Positions 38,177-50,993 of a DNA stretch of 64,000 nucleotides are shown one piece after another. The position numbers and the translations under genes were made by a program. The DNA is from Lithospermum erythrorhizon. Taxonomy: Eukaryota; Streptophyta; Magnoliopsida; Boraginales; Boraginaceae. The first letter of the stretch is position 1, and every line of letters starts with the position of its first letter. The stretch lies in the NCBI GenBank assembly GCA_019722365.1, contig JADFUC010000278.1, positions 620,001 through 684,000 of the forward strand, read 5' to 3'. The notes under the pieces are model-generated. The model saw only the letters and a list, made by a program, of their open reading frames with translations. It was not told where the DNA came from and ran no database searches.

Positions 38177-40003
38177 TACTACTGTTACTGTGTGAGCTTC
38201 AGCTTGTGGTTGCGGAACAAAGGTTAGGGACTAGGGCCTTCAATGGTTTGGGTAATTTGATATGATTAAAGAATTAGAGACAAAATTGCCCACACTACCA
38301 TGGCCCGGTAAAGCCGAGCTGTTATACACACATCCAAATAGTGTTGGGTTTGATTATGAAATGACTATTTTGCCCCCCTATTTGCAAGTGTAGTAATTAT
38401 GAAGTTTCATTAAGGGCAAAATTGTCATTTCACTAAAACCCTTGCCTCCTCGTGTTTTAACTCTATATCGGCTTGATTTAATCTTCTCACGTAAAGTCGG
38501 GTTCCGATATGGTTTGCGAAACGTAAAATTGGGTACCATGTCTCTTATATATACAATACTTTTTATTTTGTTGTGTTTTTTTAATATAAGTTAGGGAGGA
38601 AATTCCGAATTAAATTGATGCTAAGACATGTGGTGTAGAGATGAAGACCAATGATGTTCTTTGATAGTGGGATTTTTTCGACACAATCATTAGAGTTATA
38701 GATTCCTGGTAAATCGTATCTTAAATCATAAATTTCAATGAGTAAAATTATTTGTGATTATAAAATACACATCATCTTGTTAGATAAAATATGATAACAA
38801 CATATTACCTAAATTGCCTCCAAGCGAGTAAGTGACGGTGTTCCTTTTTATGGGTATATTAAAAACACCCGGGGGGATCCGATGCATGTTAAAGTATTCA
38901 CATGAATATCCTATATAAAAATAATATAACTGAAATGGTTAAGTTCTTGAATATTTTATAAAATGTCTATAGTTCAAACCTTGTTACAAATATTTATTTT
39001 TGCTTTTATTCACTTCTATTATCTCCAAAATAAATATTCATATTAATTTTTTATATTTTGAATGTTAAAATGAATATCAAAATTGAAATCCTGGGTGTGA
39101 ACACCAACTAAAAATAGTTTTGGTAGCCGAGAAGTCGACTGCTAACGTTTGTGATACACGAAAATATGTGTTCTTTGAATCTCAGTAATTGAATATTATG
39201 TTCACAACTGGTCAAATGTATTGCATGTGGGGGTGGGGTTGTGAGTGCGTTCACAACTACGAGTAACTTAATATGATTTGATGATAAGATTCATAACAAC
39301 TGGAGTATTAGTTAACCTTAATGATTTTCCACCTCACTTCTTGGTAAAAATGATGTTCCATCCCTTTATTGTCCTCAAATGAGAAAGATCATATTAATGT
39401 TGAACAAGATAATGTTAGTATTTTAATGAAGAAATTGCATCGCAGTAAAACACGACTCCCATACCAATGTTGCACGTAGTTTTTGTTTTATTGCAATCTA
39501 CGCATCAGTCAATTCAAACAAGGCATTAGTTTATTACTATAATTCGTAGTAGTTGCGTATGCAAATTGCATGACAATTAGACAAATTGAGGAACCCTTCA
39601 CATTTAGCAGCCACTAAACTTTTCGAATAATACTATTCCCTCCTAATAATTTAATCTGACATTATTTTGTCTAAATTAAACTTCGATCATAAATATGTTT
39701 AACTATATAATGAAATGTATTAAAAAAAAGTCAATGGGGTCAATTACACCTTTTTTAAAATAAAAATAAATTATTAATTAAAAGTTTATTTAGTAAAATA
39801 AAATGTCAATTAAAATAAACTGGACGAGTAATACATGTATTCTTTAATGTGATGACACTTTCGAGGAAGATCTTTGACTCTGTTGATGCTTGACCAAAGA
39901 CTCAATCTTAATACTTAAATAGATACGTAATGGCATGTATTAATTATATCTCTTCTGCTCAAACTCATTGATCACATTGAAACTAGAACATTATACTGTG
40001 TGG
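38177..40003. other. Divergent intergenic region between NOPCHAP1-like (minus) and RLCK (plus)
   Basis: The 1.8 kb between two outward-facing starts must contain both promoters. A short inverted repeat, GAAATGACTATTTTGCCCC near 38356-38374 and GGGCAAAATTGTCATTTCAC near 38414-38433, lies close to the NOPCHAP1-like start. A single Stowaway-like end (TTCCCTCCTAATAA) occurs near 39637. No gene is supported inside. Confidence 0.5.
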
Positions 40004-41759
40004 ATGGGTATATGCTTAGGGACATCTTCTAAACTTGCCCATGTTACTTCTAGCCAATTTAATGGTATGCATCCATCAACCATCATTTATGTTTATCCTC
40101 TTTAGGAATTTTTTAAAATTTTATGGTACGAGTTCATTGAATCATGATTCTGAAAAACTCCTGTTTTTATCACTAGAATAATTCGATGTTCCACGAACTT
40201 TTGATTTGACTCTTCATATATTGCAAAATTAGTGACTTATGAGTTATGATCTTTCTACTACAGATTCTACATCATTGGCAACTTCTGGAAATTTGAAGAA
40301 AGACTCATCAAAGGTTGAGTTATCTGCCTCTACTAGTCATCTCAAGATATTTACCTTCAATGATCTCAAGAATGCAACAAGAAACTTTCGATCAGATAGT
40401 ATTCTTGGAGAGGGGGGATTTGGGTATGTTTTCAAGGGATGGATTGATGAAAAGACTCTTACTTCTGCGAAACCGGGGACAGGGACAGTAGTAGCTGTTA
40501 AGAAGCTCAAGAGTGAAGGCTTTCAAGGACACAGGGAATGGCTGGTACATTATCTACATATAAATTGTTGAATTTCACCATTAGTTTCGTTTATTACTAA
40601 AGCAATTCCATGGTTTTTTTCGTGATCAACTCTAAAATGCCATTATTTTTGCAGGCAGAGGTGAACTATTTAAGTCAGCTGCACCATGAGAATCTGGTAA
40701 AGCTCATAGGGTATTGCTCTGAGTCAGAACACAGGCTTCTGGTCTATGAGTTCATGCCAAAAGGGTGTCTGGAAAATCATCTGTTCAAAAGTGAGAAAAT
40801 CATTGCAACGGTTTTAGTACTAGAAATTTTAGTATCCTTCTTTTTGGAGTTGTGCTAATTTCTTATTCGTTCCTCTCATTTGTGGAACTTCAACAGGAAG
40901 AGGTCAGCTTCTCAGTTGGTCGACCAGGATACACATTGCCCTTGACGTTGCTCGAGGATTATCATTCTTGCATAGTCTTAGTTGCAATGTGATCTATCGT
41001 GATCTCAAGTCCTCCAACATATTACTTGATTCAGTAAGAAAAAGTAGACAGATAAAAACTTCTGTCATATACCCTTTTTCCCCAGCAGTCTTTGATCCTT
41101 ACATATGCCAATCTAATATATTCTTCTGAAATTGTATATAGGACTTCAATGCAAAGCTCTCAGATTTTGGCTTAGCAAGAGATGGCCCGGATGGAGATAA
41201 GACTCATGTTTCAACTATAATTATAGGTACACCGGGTTATGCTGCACCTGAGTATATTGCATTAGGTATGTTCACCTTGGAACCCTCTGCATCATTTATA
41301 AAAACTTCATGTTCCTGTGGTTTTCTGAGTGAAGCGTGTTACATTTCAGGAAGGTTAACTCCGAAGAGTGATGTTTACAGTTTTGGGGTCGTGTTGTTGG
41401 AACTGATGTCAGGGAAACGTGCACTGGGAGATGACTCTGCAGGCGTTGCATATGATACTCTTGTGGAGTGGGCAAGGCCTTTCCTCAGTGACAACAGGAG
41501 AATGATGAGAATCATGGATACAAGGTTAGGGGGTCAGTACTCTAGGAAGGCTGCCTTGTCCCTTGCTGCACTTGCATTGCAGTGCCTTGATTTAGATGAC
41601 AAGAGTAGACCTGCAATGTCAGAAGTCCTCACCACATTGGAACAGCTTCAGACACTAAATGCACAGAGGATGACGCCACACGCTAGATCGCGCCAAGCTG
41701 AGAAAACGGGTAACAATCACAAGCCGCGGAGGGTACTTTCTCTTGATACCTTAAAATAG
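40004..41759 (+). CDS. Receptor-like cytoplasmic kinase, RLCK-VII / PBS1-like (PBL) family
   Basis: Membrane-anchored Ser/Thr kinase that relays signals from surface receptors, typically in immunity. Six exons, 40004-40064, 40264-40544, 40655-40790, 40897-41033, 41142-41265 and 41350-41759, total 1149 nt (382 aa), all in phase. The start at 40004 gives [10 protein letters not shown]: Gly2 fits N-myristoylation and Cys4 palmitoylation, as expected for the family. An ATG at 40239 is inside intron 1. Kinase motifs are [15 protein letters not shown] (ATP lysine), [14 protein letters not shown] (catalytic Asp, RD type), DFGLA and APEY, then [19 protein letters not shown]. The activation segment reads [15 protein letters not shown] where most relatives have STRVMGTYGYAAPEY or STKVVGTQGYAAPEY. 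The C-terminal tail ends RVLSLDTLK. Exact PBL number cannot be assigned. Confidence 0.93.
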
Positions 41760-42354
41760 GATTGTTAAGAATTCGTGGGTTCGTTGCTTTAACCAATTGG
41801 TTGTAGATGGATATCGGGTGAAATCTCTGTATATATTCATACATATTTATGCTGGCTGCAAGCCATGTGTTCTCTTAGAATTACCAACTTCATTCTTGTA
41901 AATGCTGTTTCAATTTTTTTGACACCATATTGCATCTTCTGTCAAAATTACACTAGTGTTGAATTTTGCAGTAATAAGATGATTCTTCAGCAGTAAGCTT
42001 ATTATCATATACTGCAATTTATGTTTTCTTTATATAATAAAGACATTCGATTCTTATTGATCAGCACTTCAACCACAATAATTTTGTTATCCCAACAACA
42101 TTAAACAAAATCAGAACATGACTAGTTCATCCGTTCAATTGTTCTTACAAATGTTGCTGAGACTACATATGCTACAACTCAAAGAGAGACTCACTACCCA
42201 TTCTGGCTAGAAACCATTGGTCGGCAATTCTTACTTAGAAATTGTCCAGGAGAGGAAAAATATTTTCCACAAAAGAATAAGAAGAAGCGCGTTCTAAGCA
42301 GATTGGTGGGAGGGGCTCTTCCTGCTTCTCAGACCGGCGTCAGACTGAGATAGT
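41760..42354. other. Convergent intergenic region between RLCK and CIPK
   Basis: This holds the 3' flanks of both genes, which converge here. It is AT-rich with a possible polyadenylation context near 42040. Nothing else is recognised. Confidence 0.5.
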
Positions 42355-45300
42355 CTACTTCATTTGTTGCATATCTTCCTCAGTTTTCCATACTACATCT
42401 TCTAGGCCGGTTGACAAGTTTTTGTAAAACTGAAAGCAATAGTACAGAGTAGAGTGAAAATTAGACAGCTTGATGGTGAAATATAGTGTCAGGCCATTCA
42501 TACACAAGAATTATACTGTATAACTTTTGTATGTGAAGACAGGAATGAAAAAAGTTCTAACTGTTCACAATGGCAAATGGTTGAAAATGAATTACAGGAG
42601 CAACATTTCAGATATAAACATGAAGCGGTAAGTGCTGGGATCCCCGAGGAACAACCAACTCAGGACCTGGTATTAAAATTGCTTTGTGAAAATAAAAGAG
42701 TGGAGAGAGGAATAACATGAATCTTTTAACTTGTTGATCAAATTCACAGAGTTGATGGGAACAACAGGGAAGTCTCAGATAGATCAGCTGGCATAACTGA
42801 AGGTTGTTCAAGATTGTAAAGTGTACAAAATAGACCAGATATCGGTGGAGATAACCCATTAAGAGATAATTAACGGCAGTTGAACATGAGCCTAACTACA
42901 CCTTTTTTATTCTTTCTAACAAATACGGAGTAGCATAAAGTTACAATCCAATTTTGATGAACATATTTGAGAAATACCTTGTGAAACTCCAAAGTGTCTC
43001 CTTTTGATTTTCGCACCTCAACCATATGAAGGGAAGGTCCGACTTGGAACACCTAATTCAATAACGATCCACACATATACTATTACTTAGAAAGGGAGTT
43101 TTGGAATTGACATGCATCAAAAACCAAAGCAACATCTTTGACATTTCCATACCTGGGTAGCAACACTAAGGTTTCCCTTTCTCCCAGCTTTTACATTTTC
43201 GAGCCTCATCTGAGGGAAGTAGATAAAGTAGTGATGAGTGAAGTATGATTCAAGTTAATGCAAGTGTCGATTGATAAACTTAACAAAAATTGATACAACC
43301 TTGTAGTTATTCTTGTGTACATCAAAACCAAGTGGCCTTGCAGCTTCTTCTATCTTGTTGATAATCTCATTAGCTGAGCATTTGGATGTGAACCTTGTTT
43401 CCCTTTTGAATGCCTGACACAACAAGTTCCCATAAACAAACAAATGAAATGAACCCATTATCTTTATGCTTAAGTTAAACTCATAGAATTGAGAGGAGAT
43501 AGGAGTGCTGCAAGAAAATGAAATCACTTCTATGATTATGTTCGTGCAGTCGGTTCTACCATTTCAATTTGCACCAGGTACTAAATCACTTTCTAGGTAA
43601 TTCTGTTAAATACAGCTAGAATTAGTGAAAGCTTCCTAATGTGTTCAGATATGGGATTTTAAAGAAGAAAAAGGTTATATACTGTGGCTTTTCAGTTTCA
43701 ACCTGCTCATCAATAAGGTTCTCCAGGTTTAGTCCCCTGGACATAGAAATCAACTCAAATGCATTCATGGCTACAGGCTGTTTTTCTTTCCTCTCCGTGA
43801 CATGATGTTCCTGATGCAGTCGAAAGGAAACAATTTATGGATCAACCGCTATGCTCATTTAAGAAAAACATGAAGTTATGAATATGATTGACACACTTAC
43901 TTCAGAGTCCTTAAAAACAGCTTCCACATCGTCCAAATTTGTATCTTCTTTTTCGAAAAAAACAGGTGGTTTATATTTTTTCCTAAACCATTCATCCTCC
44001 AAAATTTCAGGAATTGTAATGCGCTGCAAAAATGAAATGACTTGTGAGAAATCTATAACAAAATGAAGCATTATCTATGTTGTTGCAAGTTAGCAACAAA
44101 TGCTATCACCTAATGTCTCAGATAGAACAATAAAAGCTTAAGTGTTAAAACAAATAGTTTCCAATGCTACATCTGGTAGTGATAAACAAGAGAGATTGTC
44201 AAGGCTAAACGATTTCTAACTCAAACTGACAAAACATGTTCTCATTCTTCTATGTTCTTGAGATATACTAGAACTACACATTCTCTTGACACAATCTCTT
44301 CTTTGCATCTTCATTCTAAATCATTCATATCACCAGAGAACGGACAGGTGTGTGTGTGTGTGTGTGACTGTGCACAGATTTTATGAATACCAAACTCCTC
44401 CCTTTCTAAGTTTTGCATCCCATCACAATCTAAAAGGCAAATTATCAGATAATCAAATGCTTATGAAAAAATTGTACACATCCAATTTAAATAGACGAGC
44501 TTACAGTCATAGGGTTAGGATCTAAGATTCGAACGATCAACTTCATTGCACTGAATGAGAGCCAAGGTGGGCAAGTGAATTCAGCACTACAGATCTGCGT
44601 ATACAAAACACAACTGAATTAAAGTTCCATGATGACATAATAAAGAAATTGAACATAAAATATAGATGGACAAAAGGGCTCACTTTTTTATACAGATTCA
44701 TAAGGTTAGAATCGTCAAAAGGCAAGTACCCTGCAAGCAACACGAAGAGTATGACTCCACATGACCACAAGTCGGCAGATGCCCCGTCATATCCTCGATC
44801 ATTTAGGACCTAAGCAAACCGTTCTACTTAAGAAAGCGGTGTGAAAGGGTGTGCAAGCATAATTAACTAGCAAGAACTTGAACCTCAGGAGCCACATAGT
44901 TTGGAGTTCCACATGCCGTATGAAGTAAACCATCATCCTGAAACAATCTCCAATAAGATAAGTGTCTCATAAATTTTCATAGCAATTGATTAGCATAAAC
45001 CACGACAGACATATCACATATATAGTAGTTACCAGCTCTCATAGAGATAACTTGCTCAATGAATTTAATAGCGAAATCTTTATCATTCATCTGTTCAGAT
45101 ACAACGAATGATCTTACCGCATTTCAACATGAAGTTGTGTATATGAAATATATTCTTAGAAAAATATAACTTGACATGTCAATTTAACACATCGATCTTG
45201 CAGAAGAACGTGAAAACGGAAAAAGTGAAGGCGACATAATGACAGACAGAGGCTATATCAGACTGAAACAGAAGTAATTAGTACACTTATTTACCCTGAC

Positions 45301-46599
45301 TTGCTGAGATAGAGCACTCAATCCGAAATCAGACACTTTGAGGTTCCCACAAGCATCCAGTAGTAAATTTTCTGGCTGTAGCAAGAAGGGAAACCAAGCA
45401 TTTTAAGTAAAGAAAGGAAATTAGACAGGTTACATTCAGAAGTTATTAAAACTGGGATTATATACCTTCAGATCTCTATGGTAGGCTCCCCTGCTATGGC
45501 AATAATCAACTGCATTAATAAGTTGCTGAAAATATTTTCTCGCATCATCTTCTTTCATCCGCCCGTGATTTACCTATATAGTTGATGCATCTGGTCAGCA
45601 TAACATAAAATAAAATGGTACTGGCAGTGTATCTTCTTCATATGTTTAAAAAGTTGAGAAGGTTATTATGTCACTTTTGAGAACGAGTAAAGAGTTGCTG
45701 AGCCATACAATTTTGTCGAAGAGCTCTCCACCAGTAACGAACTCCAAAACAATAAATATCTTTGTCTTGCTTGCCATCACCTGAACAGGACAAAAAAGAG
45801 TCCTCTTAGTGCAAAATAGTACTACTGAAGTTGATGTTCTTATTATGAGAAATGATCTCTAACTAGAACACTGTAACTGTAATTCCAGTGTGATATAAGG
45901 AAACAAGACCACATGATCATAGAAAGAAGCATGTATCACTAAATGAAACATATGGACTTCCCAAGACCACGACAACTTCTTATGTGTTCACAAAATGTAA
46001 CTCCAATTTTTTTGGCTGCAACTTGCAAGTTTGACACCGCAAAATCTTATGATATTTGAATTTTGATCGACCTCAGGAGAGGGTCTATTTTATTGCTAAG
46101 AAAGTATGTCTAAAGTAGTTGACATGCATAGATAGATGATACATAGGCACACACACATGCAGAGAGAGAGAGAGGAGAGACCAACCTCATAGCAACCTCA
46201 CGCGCATTTGGATGTTTAATCAACTTCATTGTTGCGATCTCTCGCTTTATCTGTCAAAGTAAAAAGAGAGATGAGAGACCCACGTGAGAAGACATTACAC
46301 CAAGCAAAGAAAAACTTTGAATGCCAACAACTTTTCTGATCAGATCATCCATGCAGCCATGCAACAAAATTCATGGACAACAGAACTAGGGAAAGACTAA
46401 CGAGAAGGAGAAAGGTTTGCCTTGCCACCTGTTCGGCCATTTTGTTCTTGAGAACTTTATCTTTGTCCATAATTTTGAGAGCTACAGGTTCTTGAGTTTC
46501 AGAATTCTTAGCGAATTTCACTTTTGCGAATGATCCTTCGCCTATTGTCCTCCCAATCTCATATTTACCAATTTTCCTCTTAATCTTCGCCTGATTCAT
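42355..46599 (-). CDS. CBL-interacting protein kinase (CIPK3/CIPK26-like, SnRK3)
   Basis: Ser/Thr kinase activated by calcineurin-B-like calcium sensors, controlling ion transport and stress responses. Fourteen exons: 46429-46599, 46197-46250, 45709-45780, 45466-45573, 45295-45375, 44884-44937, 44684-44809, 44505-44594, 43901-44023, 43703-43810, 43300-43413, 43153-43209, 42978-43052 and 42355-42429. They total 1308 nt (435 aa), all in phase. Motifs: [70 protein letters not shown]. The NAF/FISL motif [10 protein letters not shown] is at residues 308-317, and the PPI region is ETRFTSK...PLGFDV. The N-terminus [16 protein letters not shown] and [15 protein letters not shown] favour the CIPK3/26 branch. 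After KLIKHPN the protein reads AREVMASKTK where the family has VVxLYEVMASKTK, a net loss of three residues. Confidence 0.93.
44347..44366 (+). repeat. (GT)n microsatellite in CIPK intron
   Basis: About ten GT units between CAG and ACTG, inside the CIPK intron between 44024 and 44504. Confidence 0.85.
46150..46178 (+). repeat. CA/GA microsatellite in CIPK intron
   Basis: A short compound run of CACACA followed by GAGAGAGAGAGAG occurs shortly downstream, in gene orientation, of the second CIPK exon. Confidence 0.75.
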
Positions 46600-49289
46600 T
46601 TTTTTGGTACAATAAACTATTCACATGCAATCTAGTTTCCATGAGAAACAGACGGGGAGGGGGGAGGAGGGGCATGATTACAACTACGATGTATTATGTT
46701 TCACAAATGACATTTGAAAGCAACGATTCAAACATACATCAGTGACACTGAAAATGAAACAAGCAACAAATTAATTTTACCACCTTCAAACAGACAATGA
46801 TGGCATTGAAAATGAAATAAGCAATAATTACCACCTTCAAACAGATATATTTCAATCTATCAACGTAATTAACAGTTCACCTCTCAAATCATCTAACACA
46901 ATTAAACAACCAAACTCACCTCAAGTAAAGTTGAATTGTTTATTCAGTTGCAGACCTCAAATTTCCACAGAACACTGTCACAAGCACAACCCTTTGTTCT
47001 TAAACTTATCAAGAAAAGACAAGCAACATTAGCACAACAATTTAAACTGTAATTATTGTTTTTCTAGATGACACAACTCACACAAGCAAAAAAAGTGACA
47101 GAAAACAGAATTAAAATATTAGCTAAATTGAAGTTCAAGAAGAACATCAATGTTTCAGAAAACAACTTTATTATCATATGCAATCACATGCACATGTGCT
47201 ATAGATGCATAGACGTAAGATATACATATATATAAGATAAGGGTTATTATGACTTATGAGGATACAGTCTTTTAGATTGAATTTTGAAGATAACCCTTTT
47301 CAAGATTGATCAAATTAAGCAGAACTAGTGAAAGAAATCAAGAAAATTATTCTCATGAAACAACTACATCACACAGCAACAGTAAAGCAGCAGTCTTTTT
47401 AATTGCAGTTCAATCAGAAGAGTTGGTTGGCTTCACAATATTATTTTTATTACAATTATTCTTGTTGATTTGAGACATCATTTATCGATTTATGGGATAC
47501 AGAATTTACAGTAAAATACTCCATAGTAAACATTACATCGTACTAAATATTATTAAGAGCAATGATCAAATTGCAGAATTCTGCAATCAATTTTCTCGGT
47601 AAGAAGAATCTAGTCCACGTATTCTGTTGAACATATTTATTTGTGGGGTTGGTTGGATGGGTATCAAAAAATAGGGAATCAAGATTTTTATGTATTTGAT
47701 ATCAAATTTATACTAGATGCGGAGTACATAATATAAAGATACAAGTTTAAGAAGCCGATAAAATAATTTTTGACAAAAAATGTAATTAAAATGAATATAT
47801 TCGAAAAATTAGGAAGAATGACCCCTCCAATTCATTTTATGTGGAAATTGGGTTTTCCCATCTATATTAGAGGTTTTTTTGTCAGTTGGCTTGTAAATCG
47901 TAAAGGCCTTGATCCTGTAAGGAAAAATCTGACAGGCCTTGAAGCGAGAAGCAGCGGCTATAATATTTTAACAAAATATTAGCATACAGATTGATCAGTG
48001 AATAATCTTGCTTTAACACTTATCAATAGATTATACCTCCGCAGGCACCCCTCCAATTCCTTATTTCGACTACTGGATGGAAGGGTGGCCTAGTTTTGGA
48101 CTGAAGCTACCTAATGCATTCTGTGAGTAAGAAGTGGCCATAGACCACAGACTCAACAAATTTATTGAATAGCGACATCAATGGAAAAATCCGATTTTTC
48201 ATCTTGCCATGTAATTGCATGTTGTGGTTAAATGTGATGACAACTACACCCAACTTACTAATAAACAACTATAATCTCAGGAACCATGCGAATTCATCAC
48301 ATTTAGGTAAACTATACAATAATTACTTCTTCCATCTTATAACACGAAATTAAATATGAGAAAATGACATGAGACCAAAAAATAAATCATGTAGTAGAGG
48401 TTCATGCATGTTCTAAATCCTAAGTAGGAATTTAATTCTCGACTCCAAGGTACCTCTGTCTCTCGTCATATCTATATAGTTATAAAAGTGTAGATAATAT
48501 AATTAGAGAAATTTTGTAATCTTAAATTGGTATACCATCACGATGAATTATAAAAAATTATTAAATTTGATAATAATTAAAATATGAAGCCCAAAAGTTC
48601 TTAAAAACATAAAAATACTTGTGGAAGAAGGCTACGTTTGATGTTATGGCGACTCTTGTATTAAATTTAAATAATTTTAATAAATTATGATCCATAATTT
48701 CTATCCATAACTTATTTTTATATTATGTCATTTTAATAAAAAATTCTTAAATAATCATTTATTGCTTGTCCACTGAGTCGGCACATTAGATCGTTGGAGG
48801 AGTTAATCGTTGGATGTGCCCCATTAGGCGTATATTAAAATTAGAGTATTAGAAATGCGAGCGTACTCGGCTTCTTTTAAGTGTAGTGTGGGTTCATTTC
48901 TGCATAATCGTTTTGTGTAGAAAGAAGACATTTATTTTAGATTTTTGAATACTTAAACATCGTTTGTTTCCCCGTTCAATGTGATTACATGATATATAAT
49001 TAGAATTTGATTGCAAAAATTTATTTTCGGCTTTGAATTTGCAATAATAAATATATCGTTCTATGTCCCTCTTTACGTTGTTAGAAAAAATTTCAATATA
49101 TTTATGATGAAACATGACTTATTATCTCATAGCTAGAAAAAAGTTATACATTGTAAGAATAATAACAATATAATATATTGAAAAAAGAATATCTACTCTC
49201 ACCAATTTCTTGATCATTATATGAAATTCTCTTTCCTTTTAATTGATCGTATAGGAATTGATACAATTTTATCTTGTCTAAAATAAATA
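46600..49289. other. Upstream region of the CIPK gene
   Basis: This contains the CIPK leader and promoter. The region to about 47300 is rich in CAA-type runs as in plant 5' UTRs and leader introns. The part near 47880-48160 is slightly more GC-rich, but no reading frame or RNA gene there is convincing. Confidence 0.45.
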
Positions 49290-49754
49290 CAATCTATCAA
49301 AATAGAAAAATATTTGAGAATTATTTGTGTCAAAGGAATGTAAATAATCCTAATTAAAGTTATGAATTGTTTTTTTAATTTACCTTAAATACTAAAGTAA
49401 CCTAGACTTTCATTTACACCCAAATTAATGATTTTAATTTTCATTAAATACTTATGTAACATAAGACCTAATGTATATTATGAAAATAAAAAATAATAAG
49501 TAAAATATAATAATATATTAGTTTATTTTCTTATGGTATATTTTCTTTAATTGATAATATAAAGAAAAATATCAATAAAGATATGAAAGTTTTATATTTA
49601 CATAAGTGTTTAATAAAAATTAAATTCATTAAGTTAGGTGTAAATGAAAGTACAGGTTACTTTAGTATTTAAGGTAAATTAAAAAAATCATTCATAACTA
49701 TTTACATTCCTTTGACACAAACAATTCTCAAAAAAAAATTTATTTTGATAGATT
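49290..49754. mobile_element. Long foldback (MITE-like) element, about 465 bp
   Basis: The left arm begins AATCTATCAAAATA at 49291 and the right arm ends with its complement near 49754. The arms pair over roughly 165 bp each: TTTGTGTCAAAGGAATGTAA, TTAATTTACCTTAAATACTA and CTTTCATTTACACC are all found inverted on the right with few mismatches. The centre (about 49460-49580) is pure AT. It has no coding capacity. Target-site duplication and family are unclear. Confidence 0.75.
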
Positions 49755-50902
49755 GAATTCTTTATTAGGATGCGATCTGTTTTCTTAAACCGTCGCTCTT
49801 GAACCTGATCTGAGACAATTGACAAGAATCTTGGTAAGTACTTATATGCTCGCTTAAAATCCCCAGATTTACTTGATCATGGAGATAAAAAGTATTTTAT
49901 TAGAGTTTAATTAATATTACTAATATATCCTAAAAAAATTACTTTATAAAAATAAACAGTGTGTCAGAAAATAAAAAGTACTTATTAAGGGATAAAGTGG
50001 AAAGATCGAGATAAAGTTGCGTTGAATTAAATATGATCAATTAAAAGAAGGAAATGAGAAATTTTCTTCTTGATCGAGAGTAGAAATTGGAGACTTGGAG
50101 GAGTATTATTCTTTTTCAATATATTATATTTTACGTAGTCTAGTCGATTTAATTATTTTACTTTGATAGGTTTGAGTTTGTTTCTTTTAGGATGGAATAA
50201 GCAGTTAAACTTCACGTTGTTGTATCACAATCTTGATATAATTGATAAGAATGCTTATTAAATTGCCTCACGTTTCTCTTAACAATATATGCAATTGTTA
50301 TTTTATATTTTTACCGCAAAATCTTTACTTGATTTGACTTTATGCAATGCTTCAATGAATATATATTAGTTTTTATGATTTTGAAAAAAAATATTATGTA
50401 TTCATTAGTTGTTTTAATTTTAGTAGATTATATTTTTTAGGATGAAATCGGTTCCTAAATTTTTTCCTCTTGTAGTGATTCTCCAAACAATTAGTAGAAT
50501 CTTGATACGTATATTTTTCATTTTCATTACCAATTATATTATATGTATTTTTGTTTAAATTTTGTAATTAAGCCTTGTACTCTTAATGTATGATTAATAT
50601 TATTCTCATTATCATATATCTTTAAAATTAAAAACTATTGAAATGAGTGTAATGATTATTTAACTTTGCTTTGATGACTTTGTTTAGCTTCAAAAAACGT
50701 TCTTTATATAATAAAATAGAAAGAATTACATGAATAAATGAAAGACTACAAGCAACTTTGCGAATAAAACTTAGCAAAATTAAATAAGCTTGCATGCAAA
50801 ATCGAAAAGCTCTTTAAAAATCTTTCATCTAATCAAATTAAGCTGCAAATATGGACAAAATTAGGCTTCTAATCCATAACTCTTCCATTACTTTAAGGAT
50901 AT

Positions 50903-50993
<91 letters not shown>

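Noticed and set aside
38930..39110. Possible second SINE remnant (GGTTAAGTTC and TAGTTCAAACC spaced like A and B boxes)
   Set aside because: Boxes deviate from consensus, and no tail or target duplication could be seen.
40239..40263. ATG at 40239 as the RLCK start
   Set aside because: It is within intron 1, just before a good acceptor; an upstream exon gives the acylated family N-terminus in phase.
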